From NCBI GenBank assembly GCA_015232455.1, contig JADFZQ010000026.1:8454-44684 (forward strand): 36,231 nt of DNA. Direction: 5' to 3'. This document shows, one piece after another, positions 1 through 8,301 of the stretch. The position numbers and the translations under genes are program-made. How positions within the stretch are numbered: position 1 is the stretch's first letter; the number at the start of each line of letters is the position of its first letter. The notes under the pieces are model-generated. The model was not told where the DNA came from, made no database searches, and was given only the letters and a program-made list of their open reading frames with translations. The DNA is from Desulfamplus sp. Lineage in GTDB: Bacteria > Desulfobacterota > Desulfobacteria > Desulfobacterales > Desulfobacteraceae.

Positions 1-3000
1 CAAGAGTTGAAAGTTCAGCCTGAATACCAGCAGCAGTGTCAATTACATTGATGGTATCTTCTGCAAGAAGAAGAGTATCTAAAGCGTTGAACTGTGCAGC
101 TGTCATGTTAATGCCATTAGCATTATCAGAAGCGTTGATTGCATCAATCTGAGCCACGTTGGTTACAAGTAAAGCAATATCTGTTTGGATGTTAGCGGCA
201 GTATCTTCTATATTAACTGTATCTGCCACTTGTATAGTCCCTTTATTCGTGTTGAATTCCGCTACTGTAATAGATGCCCCTGCCACAGTCGTAAAATTAA
301 AGGTTGTCTCATCAGCTACCGCAGTTACAGCATTCCCCACTGCATCTTTGAGTGCATTGGCATCCCAGTTCACATAGTAGGCAGTATTGTTGGTGAGATC
401 AGCATTAGGATTGATAACTACATCGCCTCCAACAATGGTGATTGCTGACGGAACTGTTGTGTCTGTAGCCACATCTTTCAGATAAACTTTTGTCAGGTCG
501 GAAGTAGCTGCTGCAATGGCTTCGTTAAACTTTAGCGTAATATCGCCAGAAATGGCAATGCCTGTAGCATTATCGGCAGGGGTGCTTGTCGTAGGAGCAA
601 AAACAGGGGCAGTCACATCAGTTACAACAGGATCGGCAAAGTCAACCACAAGATTGTTTGTAGTGGCACCAGTCACGGTAGCAGCAGCACCACCCATGAA
701 ATCGGCATCACCGAAGATAACTGTTAGGTTGGCAATGTCGTTGGCGTTAGCGTGGTTTGTGGCATTACCGGTCAGGCTAAGCGTGGCGTGAGTCCCGTCG
801 GTTTTGACCAAGCTAGCGGTCAAACCAGAAGGGACATTGGTTACTGTACCTAATGCAGCACCGTTAGTACCATTGAAGCCATCATTTGTAAGCGTAATAA
901 TACTGGTAGTGGCAATGGAACCGTTATTGGCGGCAGCTTCAACAAAAGTTGTGGCACTATAGCTCAGAGATTTTACAAGTGGAGTAGTTGGAGTAGTTGG
1001 AGTAGTTGGAGTTGTTGGGGTCGTTGGAGTAGTTGGAGTAGTTGGTGTAGTTGGAGTTGTTGGAGTTGTTGGAGTTGTTGGCGTAGTTGGAGTCGTCGGG
1101 TTTTGTGCTTCATTATTACTGTTATTGATAGCTGCATCGTCTGTTGTACTGCCTGGATTCAAGTCTTGGATAACAGTCGCGTTGACAGCATTGTCAAAAG
1201 CATTACCTGTAAAACTGGATACTATTGAACTTAAACTTCCAGTTTCTGCTGCTTGAGCTATCTTGTCAGCCATATCACCCTGAGTTAGCACTTGAACCTG
1301 GGCGATATCAACTATAGTCTGGAGAATATCCCCCCCTGATTGAATAGCTTTATCAATATTATCTGCTGCTGCGGCTCCCATTTTGGCAAAGTCACTCGCA
1401 ATAGCATCTATTGTATTTGAGGCTTCTGTCAGTGCTGGGTTATCAGCAGCCATAACAGAATCAGTAAGAACATTTTGCAACAGAGTTGTATCTGACATTT
1501 TTATTACTCCGTCAGCATCTTTTGCAATATTATTGGCTAAAGAAGTTATAACAGCATTTGTTGCATCCTGCATTGTCAATTGGTCATCACCGCCAGCAGC
1601 TCCTACCAAAGCTTTTCCGGCAGTGGCAAGTAGATTTGCAATATTAGTAGCATTAGCTTGTAATTGTGCAGCAAAACTCCTTTGCTCGGTACTTAGGCTG
1701 GTGTTCAGTGCCACAGATATAGGATCGAAATTTTGCAAATCTACTTTGGCAGCATCAAAACCAAATGCTTTTGCAACTGTGGCTTCAGCTTGGTCAATGC
1801 TTTGGCCTTGTTCAACAAAAGCTTGCTGAAGAGTAGTCAAGGGGTTTACAACAGTAGAGCCTTCTGGTGCTTTCATAACCCCGGTGAATGGTTTACCTGA
1901 TGCAATGTCAGTACCACCGGAAGCAACAATAGCACCTGTGTTTGCTCCTTCCAGGACAAAATTACCACTGGCATCAGTTGTTGTCTTGGCTTCACCTTCA
2001 TCCCATACACCATTACCGTTTGCATCGGCAAAAACGGTTGCACCTGCTATGTAGCCATCTATAACCTTTCCGCTGATATTCACGATATCTTCAATTCCAA
2101 CCGTAGATTTTACAGCACTTCCAAGTTGGGTTCCTGTTCCCGGATCAGAAAGGGTGATTAAAAGTGATTCACCCTTCTCTGTGAGTGAATCAGTTTTAAT
2201 AGGCACTGTTATTGTTTTTGATGTTGTTAATGCACCAAATGTCAGAATACCACTATTTTCCTGAGTCGTATTAGCAGTATCAACGCCAATCACCGCACCG
2301 CCTTTACCCGTGATTGTATATGCCACATCTGTTTTTTCATATAACTTGTGACTTAAGGTTACAGTAAATGTGGCATTACCACCTTCGATTACAGTAGAAT
2401 CATTGGCAGCCACCGAGAAAGTAGCTGGAGAAACATTAACCTTCTCATTTGCTGACACCTGAGTAGCGGGCATAGTTTTTACAAGATTAGGATCAGGAGA
2501 GACCCAATCAGTAAAATACTCCAGAGGAAAGACTCCTTTCTCAATTGCAAGGGCACGCAAATCATCAACAGACATTTCTATTCCGTAATGTTTGATTACA
2601 GATTTGAGGAAATCGGATTCATCAAAACTATTGGATGGGTTAACCCCAAGTGCTGCACCGTATTTTAGATAGTGGGTATAGGGATCCATGTTTGTGCTGA
2701 TCTCTTTATCGTATGCTTCAAGAGGTGGATTAGTTATACTTTGAAATCTATTCAGCTCAAACTGCTTTGCTGCCCATGCAAGTCTGTATTCGGCAGCATT
2801 AAAATGGATATTTGGAGAAAGTCCCCACGAAGCACCATAATCTGAATAAAATGCCTCAAGTGCTTCTTCACTACTTGCGGCTTCAGGGTAAAGGTAATCC
2901 TTAACTTCTTTTACCACGTCATCCGCAGTCATTTCTTTTGCCCAGTCACTAAATTTTTCTTTAACATAGTCAAAAAGTGCTTGTTTGAAATAGTCATGAT

Positions 3001-3019
3001 CAAATCCTTTAAGTGTCAT
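1..3019 (-). CDS. Large repeat-containing surface/secreted protein (C-terminus beyond window)
   Basis: The frame is open from an ATG at 3019 to the left edge, 1006 codons without a stop, and has a strong AGAGGAG ribosome site about 9 bases upstream. There is no N-terminal signal peptide. Residues 1-190 form a hydrophilic domain with the Tyr-Gly-Ala-rich pattern MDPYTHYLKYGAALGVNPS. About 190-310 resembles a Calx-beta domain, and about 312-350 a carboxypeptidase-regulatory/SdrD-type beta module (ATVFADANGNGVWDEGE). An Ala/Gln/Asp-rich helical region follows, then a 40-residue Thr-Thr-Pro tract (about 640-680), a cadherin-like stretch, a bacterial Ig-like (SbsA/Big_5 type) domain at about 800-915, and the start of repeats reading DTxNxxDTAAxIQ. 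This architecture is typical of type I-secreted adhesins or RTX-like proteins whose export signal is C-terminal. That end is not visible, so the secretion route and function are inference. Confidence 0.85.
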   Translation of the reverse strand, partial: MTLKGFDHDYFKQALFDYVKEKFSDWAKEMTADDVVKEVKDYLYPEAASSEEALEAFYSDYGASWGLSPNIHFNAAEYRLAWAAKQFELNRFQSITNPPLEAYDKEISTNMDPYTHYLKYGAALGVNPSNSFDESDFLKSVIKHYGIEMSVDDLRALAIEKGVFPLEYFTDWVSPDPNLVKTMPATQVSANEKVNVSPATFSVAANDSTVIEGGNATFTVTLSHKLYEKTDVAYTITGKGGAVIGVDTANTTQENSGILTFGALTTSKTITVPIKTDSLTEKGESLLITLSDPGTGTQLGSAVKSTVGIEDIVNISGKVIDGYIAGATVFADANGNGVWDEGEAKTTTDASGNFVLEGANTGAIVASGGTDIASGKPFTGVMKAPEGSTVVNPLTTLQQAFVEQGQSIDQAEATVAKAFGFDAAKVDLQNFDPISVALNTSLSTEQRSFAAQLQANATNIANLLATAGKALVGAAGGDDQLTMQDATNAVITSLANNIAKDADGVIKMSDTTLLQNVLTDSVMAADNPALTEASNTIDAIASDFAKMGAAAADNIDKAIQSGGDILQTIVDIAQVQVLTQGDMADKIAQAAETGSLSSIVSSFTGNAFDNAVNATVIQDLNPGSTTDDAAINNSNNEAQNPTTPTTPTTPTTPTTPTTPTTPTTPTTPTTPTTPTTPTTPLVKSLSYSATTFVEAAANNGSIATTSIITLTNDGFNGTNGAALGTVTNVPSGLTASLVKTDGTHATLSLTGNATNHANANDIANLTVIFGDADFMGGAAATVTGATTNNLVVDFADPVVTDVTAPVFAPTTSTPADNATGIAISGDITLKFNEAIAAATSDLTKVYLKDVATDTTVPSAITIVGGDVVINPNADLTNNTAYYVNWDANALKDAVGNAVTAVADETTFNFTTVAGASITVAEFNTNKGTIQVADTVNIEDTAANIQTDIALLVTNVAQIDAINASDNANGINMTAAQFNALDTLLLAEDTINVIDTAAGIQAELSTL
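980..1099 (-). repeat. 9-bp tandem repeat encoding (Thr-Thr-Pro)13 linker
   Basis: There are thirteen 9-bp units plus one extra Pro codon, in frame in the large surface protein. All four Thr codons occur while Pro is CCA in all but one unit. The synonymous drift suggests that the protein sequence is what is maintained. It is probably an extended, possibly O-glycosylated, spacer between the helical part and the Ig-like domains. Copy number may vary by slippage. Confidence 0.9.
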
Positions 3020-3092
3020 TTTTAAATCTCCTCTAAATTAATGTTTAGTTTTTGAAATTTTTAATGCAGACATTATTCATAATTTTCTTGCT

Positions 3093-3197
3093 TATACTCC
3101 CTTCGGTCATAAATTTAGTTTGCCTAAACTGTAGAGACTCACGGAGGTGCGTCTCTACTTAAATAGAAAAGCTCAATTAATGCCCGATTAGAGTATA
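3093..3197. mobile_element. 105-bp MITE-like element, repeat family 1, copy A (complete)
   Basis: The left end reads TATACTCCCTTCGGTCATAA. The right end, read on the other strand, is TATACTCTAATCGGGCATTA. These form imperfect terminal inverted repeats of about 26 bp. The centre holds a perfect 8-bp hairpin (GTAGAGAC at 3131-3138, GTCTCTAC at 3151-3158). There is no coding capacity. It lies between rubrerythrin and the large surface protein. Related ends are at 13305, 16836, 20833 and 36108. The hairpin has no T-run, so it does not look like a terminator. Confidence 0.75.
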
Positions 3198-3261
3198 ACT
3201 ATTTTTAATCTTTAATCTTTTAATTTTTAATCATGCCAAGCTACTTAATGATCATTATATT

Positions 3262-3837
3262 CTACCAATTTTCCCCAAGAAGTTCAAAATAGCCTGAATG
3301 CTTCACACACGCGGGACATTTTTCTGGGACACTCTTACCAGTGTGAATATAGCCGCAACTAAGGCATCTCCACTGTTTCTCCTCTTCACGTTGAAAAGCT
3401 CTCTTTTCAGCAAGGTTGTGAGCCAATTGACGATAGAGTTTTTCATGCTGCCTCTCAGCAACAATAATTGCATCTAATGTGTCGGCTGCCCGCTCAAATC
3501 CCTCTTCAATAGCAATTTTTGAAAATCCGGGGTACATCTCTGTATGGATATAGTGTTCAAGGTCTGCTGCAGAAATAAGATTTGCTTGAGTACTTAAAAT
3601 AACACCTGCTGGAAATTTCCAGTTGATCTCAAGCTCACCCCCATTAAAGAATTTAAAAAATCTCAAGGCATGTTCACACTCTTGATCTGATGTCTCTTGA
3701 AAAATTTTTGCAATTTGCATAAAGCCATCATCATTGGCACGTTGAGAGAAGAATCTGTAACGGACTGATGCCTGAGATTCTGCTGCAAAAGCTGTGAGCA
3801 GATTTTTTGCTGTTCTGCTCTCTCTGAATTTTAGCAT
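3262..3837 (-). CDS. Rubrerythrin
   Basis: A 191-residue non-heme iron protein thought to reduce hydrogen peroxide in the cytoplasm of anaerobes. The N-terminal ferritin-like four-helix domain carries the diiron ligands E20, E53-x2-H56, E94/E100 and E128-x2-H131. The C-terminal rubredoxin-like domain has C158-x2-C161 and C174-x2-C177 for an Fe(SCys)4 site. The length matches classical rubrerythrins. The ATG is preceded by AGGAG. The gene is 52 bp downstream of a small ferredoxin on the same strand, a plausible electron donor (inference). Family copy A of a small repeat lies just downstream. Confidence 0.92.
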   Translation of the reverse strand: MLKFRESRTAKNLLTAFAAESQASVRYRFFSQRANDDGFMQIAKIFQETSDQECEHALRFFKFFNGGELEINWKFPAGVILSTQANLISAADLEHYIHTEMYPGFSKIAIEEGFERAADTLDAIIVAERQHEKLYRQLAHNLAEKRAFQREEEKQWRCLSCGYIHTGKSVPEKCPACVKHSGYFELLGENW

Positions 3838-3889
3838 TGTAACCGTCTCCTTCTATTTTTGGGTTCTGTTAAAAAAATTATTTCTATTT

Positions 3890-4081
3890 TTATTCTTGAA
3901 TAGTTATTGCTTGAGCACCACACTCATGTGCAGCTTGGCGAACAATAGCTTCAAGGTGTTTTGGTATAACATCAAATTTGACAATTGATAGAAGTTGATC
4001 TTCGTCATACTCAAAGACCTCTGGACAAAGATTATTGCAGTTTCTGTCACCCATACACTGTTTTGTAATAGTTGCTTTCAT
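3890..4081 (-). CDS. Small single-cluster ferredoxin with Asp at the second ligand position
   Basis: A 63-residue ferredoxin. The cluster motif is CMGDRNCNNLCP, with C9, D12, C15 and C19, and the distal cysteine is C54 (HECGAQAI). The usual second Cys of CxxCxxC is Asp12, as in the known Asp-ligated ferredoxin of Pyrococcus furiosus and in Desulfovibrio africanus ferredoxin III, so either a [3Fe-4S] or an Asp-ligated [4Fe-4S] cluster is expected. The Pro that normally follows the last Cys is Gly. The ATG has an AGGAG site. It lies directly upstream of rubrerythrin and may be co-transcribed with it. The partner enzyme is unknown. Confidence 0.85.
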   Translation of the reverse strand: MKATITKQCMGDRNCNNLCPEVFEYDEDQLLSIVKFDVIPKHLEAIVRQAAHECGAQAITIQE

Positions 4082-4336
4082 TTAGAATCTCCTTATTATT
4101 GTTTTTTTGTTGCTATTATAAACCTAATGTCTAATTCATTAGGCATATTATATTTACAAATTAAGCATGATGTAACTAAGACAACTTATTATGTTATATG
4201 AATATATAATAACAGTCAAATATAAATATAAAAATCGGGTTTATTTTTTTATTGAAAAAAATTGGGTACTAAAAAAGCGGTTAAGCTAATCAATCTCGTT
4301 AAAATTTAATGTTTTTTTTACCATAAATAATAACTA

Positions 4337-5242
4337 TTATTTAGATTGGATAGATAAAATACGATTGTATATATCTTGACGAGAAAGGTTATATTTATGT
4401 GAAAGGGCTTTGGCAAGTGAAGAAGTTTTTATTTCAGATGATTCAAGTTCTGAGATAATATTTTTATCAATCTCATCATAAAGAGATTCTAAAATATCAG
4501 TATCGGCTTTATCAACGCTTTTATCCATAGCAATGTTACTACCTGAGCCTACAAAAAGTACAAACTCTCCTTTAATTGAGGCTCTTAATTGCAACTTTTC
4601 AAGTATATCTGATAAATTGCCTCTTAAATACTCCTCATAATGTTTAGTCATCTCTCGTGCTACCATTGCTGGTCTATCACCCATAACATCTAAAATATCC
4701 TCAATTAACTTTACTATTCTGTGGGGAGATTCATAAAATATTGCTGTAGATTGATTATATTTTAAAGTCTGAAGCAAATTTTTAAGTTCTGCAATACGTT
4801 TGCCTTGCTTTCGACTTACAAATCCAACAAATATAAAAGAGTTAGTTGGAAGAGCCGATACACTTAATCCTGCAATTGCAGCACAGGGACCAGGAATTGG
4901 AATTACTTTAAACCCCGCATCAGTAATAGCTTTTATAACTTTGTATCCAGGATCAGATATAAGAGGCGTGCCAGCGTCAGATACCAATGCTAAGTCAAAG
5001 CCTTGGGATAATTTTTCTATAAAAAGATCGATTCTTGACTCTTCATTGTGTTCGTAGCAGGAGATGGCGGGCGTATCAATTTGGTAATGCGAGAGCAGTT
5101 TTGCTGTATGTCTTGTATCTTCAGCGGCAATCAGGTTGACCTCTTTGAGAGTCCTTATAGCTCTAAATGTTATATCTTCAAGGTTACCTATAGGAGTTGC
5201 TACAACGTAGAGAATGCCACTTTGTTGGGATTTAGATAGCAT
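4337..5242 (-). CDS. rsmI: 16S rRNA (cytidine1402-2'-O)-methyltransferase RsmI
   Basis: A tetrapyrrole-methylase-fold SAM enzyme that 2'-O-methylates C1402 in the 16S rRNA decoding centre. The diagnostic N-terminus LYVVATPIGNLEDIT is followed by AAEDTRHTAKLL, LVSDAGTPLISDPGY and PGPCAAIAGLS. The C-terminus has the small helical tail of the family (LSHKYNLSRQDIYNRIL). I chose the ATG at 5242 (301 aa, overlapping yraN by 11 bp) because it begins shortly before the conserved core. An in-frame ATG at 5281 would add 13 residues that have no family counterpart. No strong ribosome site precedes either start, so translational coupling to yraN is likely. It is the last gene of the ffh-rsmI run. Confidence 0.93.
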   Translation of the reverse strand: MLSKSQQSGILYVVATPIGNLEDITFRAIRTLKEVNLIAAEDTRHTAKLLSHYQIDTPAISCYEHNEESRIDLFIEKLSQGFDLALVSDAGTPLISDPGYKVIKAITDAGFKVIPIPGPCAAIAGLSVSALPTNSFIFVGFVSRKQGKRIAELKNLLQTLKYNQSTAIFYESPHRIVKLIEDILDVMGDRPAMVAREMTKHYEEYLRGNLSDILEKLQLRASIKGEFVLFVGSGSNIAMDKSVDKADTDILESLYDEIDKNIISELESSEIKTSSLAKALSHKYNLSRQDIYNRILSIQSK

Positions 5243-5615
5243 AAAAGGCATTGGGTATAATTTCCATCTGATACTTACCATTTTGGAAAAGGAGCGTCAT
5301 CACATCAAATCTAATTCTTGTATCAACAACTTTTCTTTCTCTGATATAGTGCAATGCTGCTGAAGTTATCTTTTTTTGTTTTGATAGAGAAACAGCTTCA
5401 GCAGGGAGACCATATCTTGTAGAGTTCCTCGCCTTTACCTCAATAAAGACCAATGTATCAATACTTGATATATCTTGATCATTTGGAGTAGATTTACAAG
5501 ATGCAATAATATCAATCTCTGCCCATCTTGTTCTGTAATTTCTCTCAAGTATCTTATACCCTTGATTTTCAAGAAACATAGCTACTGACTCTTCTGCTTG
5601 TTGTCCAAATCTCAT
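5232..5615 (-). CDS. yraN: UPF0102 family protein YraN
   Basis: A 127-residue protein of the UPF0102 family, which has a restriction-endonuclease-like fold. Its precise function is unsettled. The conserved pattern is visible: GQQAEESVAMFLENQGYKIL, then RTRWAEIDII, then LVFIEVKARNSTRYGLP. The ExD...ExK acidic/lysine set is the putative nuclease core. I chose the ATG at 5615, 8 bp after the rnhB stop. A GTG at 5642 inside rnhB would add nine atypical residues. Proximity to rnhB and rsmI is common for this family. Confidence 0.87.
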   Translation of the reverse strand: MRFGQQAEESVAMFLENQGYKILERNYRTRWAEIDIIASCKSTPNDQDISSIDTLVFIEVKARNSTRYGLPAEAVSLSKQKKITSAALHYIRERKVVDTRIRFDVMTLLFQNGKYQMEIIPNAFYAI

Positions 5616-5623
5616 AGTCAACT

Positions 5624-6250
5624 CTATTTTATAGATGAACACCCTTTAAATGTTTTTCTATGAACAGGTGAAGGTCCATAAATAGCAATCGCCTCTTTAT
5701 GTGCCTTGGTCGGGTATCCCTTATGTCTGTCAAATCCATAACAGGGGTATTGAAGATGAAGCTCTCGCATAATGCTATCTCGTGTAACTTTAGCAAGTAT
5801 TGATGCAGCAGCAATGGATATAGATTTTACATCTCCATGCACAATCGTCTCTTGGGCTATAGAGCTTATGTTAATCTTAAATATTCCGTCAATAAGTAGA
5901 TAGTCAGGATAGATTTCTCTATTAGACGTTGCAAGATTCTCAACTGCTCGTTTCATTGATAGAAGAGAAGCCTGTAAAATATTTAATCTCTCAATCTCTT
6001 CAGGTGTAGCAATAGCAGTTGCTGCTGCAATTGCATTCTCAATTATAATAGAATAAAATTTTTCTCTTTTTAGTGGGGTGAGCTGCTTTGAATCGGCAAG
6101 ACCTTGGCATGAAAAGTTGCGTGGGAGTATAACAGCAGCAGAGACAACAGGTCCTGCAAGTGGACCTCTACCAGCCTCATCAACACCTGCTATATACATA
6201 TAACCTTTTGATGTAGCATTATCTTCAAATGACCACATAGGGTATATCAT
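5624..6250 (-). CDS. rnhB: Ribonuclease HII
   Basis: A 208-residue type 2 RNase H that removes ribonucleotides from DNA and RNA in RNA-DNA hybrids. The active-site motif GVDEAGRGPLAGPV (Asp-Glu pair), the Asp in LLIDGI and the segment ILAKVTRDS are all present, as is the terminal signature YGFDRHKGYPTKAH. The length is normal. The start at 6250 is the first ATG. A second Met four codons later is also possible, and the ribosome site is weak. It follows rplS in the operon, an arrangement also seen in Bacillus (rplS-ylqF-rnhB). Confidence 0.95.
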   Translation of the reverse strand: MIYPMWSFEDNATSKGYMYIAGVDEAGRGPLAGPVVSAAVILPRNFSCQGLADSKQLTPLKREKFYSIIIENAIAAATAIATPEEIERLNILQASLLSMKRAVENLATSNREIYPDYLLIDGIFKINISSIAQETIVHGDVKSISIAAASILAKVTRDSIMRELHLQYPCYGFDRHKGYPTKAHKEAIAIYGPSPVHRKTFKGCSSIK

Positions 6251-6280
6251 ATTTTGACCAGCTTTATTACTACTCCTCGT

Positions 6281-6330
6281 TTCCCCTTATCAGAATTCGC
6301 TGTATAATTATTTCATCCTGATAAGAGGAA
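6281..6330. other. Inverted repeat between rplS and rnhB
   Basis: The arms are TTCCCCTTATCAG (6281-6293) and CTGATAAGAGGAA (6318-6330). They match at 12 of 13 positions around a 24-base loop. No T-run follows on the minus strand, so it is not a standard terminator. It could be an RNA-processing or partial-attenuation hairpin that uncouples L19 from downstream expression (inference). Confidence 0.5.
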
Positions 6331-6355
6331 GGTGTGAGTTGGGTTCACAGAATAG

Positions 6356-6709
6356 TTAGTTGTGTATATAAAGTTTTTCTTTAATTCTTGCAGCTTTGCC
6401 GCGAAGATTTTTAAGATAATAAATTCTTGATCTGCGCACACTACCTTTAGTGATAACTTCAATTTTATCAATTGCTGGTGAATTCATAGGAAAAATTCTC
6501 TCAACTCCAACACCGCCTGATATTTTTCTTACTGTAAAACGGCTACTTGAAAGCCCTTTACTTCTTTTAATCACAACACCTTGAAAAGCCTGAATACGAT
6601 CTTTTTCACCTTCGCTTATTTTAACGTGAACCTTAACTGTATCCCCTGCTCTAAAATCTGGCAGATCAAGGCGGATCTGCTCTAATTCCAACTGCTTAAT
6701 AACATTCAT
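6356..6709 (-). CDS. rplS: 50S ribosomal protein L19
   Basis: A 117-residue protein at the 30S-50S interface. The sequence matches the family along its length: [23 protein letters not shown], then the [17 protein letters not shown] stretch, ending with [17 protein letters not shown]. The ATG has a clear GGAGG-type site. It is preceded by 131 AT-rich bases with no gene, where an extra promoter could lie. It sits in the conserved rpsP-rimM-trmD-rplS order. Confidence 0.97.
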   Translation of the reverse strand: MNVIKQLELEQIRLDLPDFRAGDTVKVHVKISEGEKDRIQAFQGVVIKRSKGLSSSRFTVRKISGGVGVERIFPMNSPAIDKIEVITKGSVRRSRIYYLKNLRGKAARIKEKLYIHN

Positions 6710-6840
6710 CGTTATAGTTCCTCCATATAAATCAAATTATAATTATATTTTTTAATCAAATCATAAATAATCAATAAATCTACAATTCCAATTGGTATCA
6801 AGTATAATAAAATATATTAATTATCAATTAACTAACTCAT

Positions 6841-7497
6841 TTAATTCATTAAATTACGAGACATTCTATCTAAAATAATAGAGACTGCTGACCTAACAGA
6901 AAGATGATTATACCCTGTTCTACCATAGACTGGCTCAAGAATAAAATCACAATTTTGTATAAAAGTGGAAGCCATTCCCCATGCCGTTCCAAATGCTATT
7001 AGGTATGATTCATTACTTGTAAATTTTTTAGAAAGCTCTTGTGTAGTAATAATATTTTTATTCAAACTGCTATGTTCAATAGCACTTGTAGCAACAGTTA
7101 TAACGGGTTGATTTCGCTCTGCTTCTATCTCCATTAAAGCATCTTCAAATGTTGAGACCACCCTTATTAACTCTAATGCTTTTTTTCTAAATGGATTTAA
7201 CTCTCCGCCAATTCCGTCTGTCCAGTGTTGAATAACCTCATGTGCAAGAACCTGTTGATCCATAAGCGGAGTTATAACATAAAACCCCCTAACTCCAAAT
7301 GTCATTGAAGCTCTTGCAATATCGTGCATATCAATTGTTGTAAGGGCTGAGGCAATAGTTGAACCTTTTTTGTTAGATACAGGATAGTGGATAAGTGCAA
7401 CATATAAATTATCAATACCGTGTCTATCTACACTCTCATTATTATCCAAATTAGTTCTCTCTAAAAGAGCATTATCTACCAAGTTAATTTTACTCAC
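6841..7497 (-). CDS. SAM-dependent RNA methyltransferase (Methyltrn_RNA_4-like)
   Basis: A 218-residue protein matching the SPOUT-like family often found between trmD and rplS in delta-proteobacteria. Recognisable parts are LYVALIHYPVSNKKG, DIARASMTFGVRGFYVITP, HWTDGIGGELNPFRKKAL and the C-terminal knot-like region YLIAFGTAWGM with GRTGYNHLSVRSA. The substrate RNA and site are not known to me. An N-terminal extension of about 25 residues precedes the family core and may be variable or a mis-set start. It starts 12 bp after trmD, so is clearly part of the operon. Confidence 0.8.
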   Translation of the reverse strand: MSKINLVDNALLERTNLDNNESVDRHGIDNLYVALIHYPVSNKKGSTIASALTTIDMHDIARASMTFGVRGFYVITPLMDQQVLAHEVIQHWTDGIGGELNPFRKKALELIRVVSTFEDALMEIEAERNQPVITVATSAIEHSSLNKNIITTQELSKKFTSNESYLIAFGTAWGMASTFIQNCDFILEPVYGRTGYNHLSVRSAVSIILDRMSRNLMN

Positions 7498-7509
7498 TTT
7501 ACCAGCAGC

Positions 7510-8301
7510 TTAGAATATAAGTTTCTCAATTTTATTAGACCAATCTTTAAGCTCTTGATGCCATTGTCTTAAAATAGCTTTTTCTTTATTAGAACAACAA
7601 TCTTTTTCAAAAAGATCGGGGCGTTTTAAAAATGTTCTTTTTAGAGATGACTCCTCTCTCCAAAGTTCAATTTTTTTATGATTTCCAGAAAGCAGAACAT
7701 CAGGCACTGGAATCTCTTCAAAAATAGGAGGTCTTGTGTAATGAGCATGTTCAAGCCGACCATTTCTAAATGAATCCATTTCAGCAGATTCATCGCCACC
7801 AAGAACACCTGGTATGAGCCTAATAACCGTATCTATAATAACCATAGATGCCAATTCTCCTCCGGTCATTACATAGTCTCCAATGGAAATCTCATCATCA
7901 ATAAGTTGGCTTATAACTCTTTCATCAACCCCTTCATATCTACCGCAGACAAAAATTAGCCCCTGCATTGCAGAGGCTAATTTACAAGCTGTCTCTTGAT
8001 TAAAAGGAGTCCCTTGCGGGGACATCAAAATTACTTTTGATTCTGGACAAGACTCTTTAGCATCTCTAATAGCAACCGCAAGCGGTTCTGGTCTCATCAC
8101 CATGCCACAACCGCCACCATAGGGTCTGTCATCAACACTATTATGTTTGTTAAATGCAAAATTCCTAATATTTATGGCAGAAGCTGAAATGATATTATTT
8201 GCTATGGCACGTCCCACCATTCCATGGCTAAAAAAAGACTCTATCAACTCAGGAAATAGAGTTAAAACTGTAAAATTAACCTTCTTGAGCTTATTGTTCA
8301 T
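7510..8301 (-). CDS. trmD: tRNA (guanine37-N1)-methyltransferase
   Basis: A 263-residue SPOUT enzyme methylating G37 of tRNAs, which protects the reading frame. The knot and SAM-binding segments are present: GMVMRPEPLAVAI, ILMSPQGTPFNQ, FVCGRYEGVDER and ISIGDYVMTGGELA. The catalytic-domain signature HAHYTRPP is followed by a normal C-terminal domain (LLSGNHKKIELWR). The start overlaps the rimM stop by 11 bp, suggesting translational coupling. Confidence 0.97.
   Translation of the reverse strand: MNNKLKKVNFTVLTLFPELIESFFSHGMVGRAIANNIISASAINIRNFAFNKHNSVDDRPYGGGCGMVMRPEPLAVAIRDAKESCPESKVILMSPQGTPFNQETACKLASAMQGLIFVCGRYEGVDERVISQLIDDEISIGDYVMTGGELASMVIIDTVIRLIPGVLGGDESAEMDSFRNGRLEHAHYTRPPIFEEIPVPDVLLSGNHKKIELWREESSLKRTFLKRPDLFEKDCCSNKEKAILRQWHQELKDWSNKIEKLIF

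Noticed and set aside
980-1099. Regular short repeats as a CRISPR array
   Set aside because: The units are 9 bp, contiguous, without spacers, and in frame with a protein.
159-1829. Several plus-strand open frames in the first 1.8 kb
   Set aside because: They are antisense to one continuous minus-strand gene with a good ribosome site and recognisable domains.
3131-3158. Hairpin GTAGAGAC/GTCTCTAC as the rubrerythrin terminator
   Set aside because: There is no T-run on either side, and the stem sits centrally in a repeat with terminal inverted repeats.
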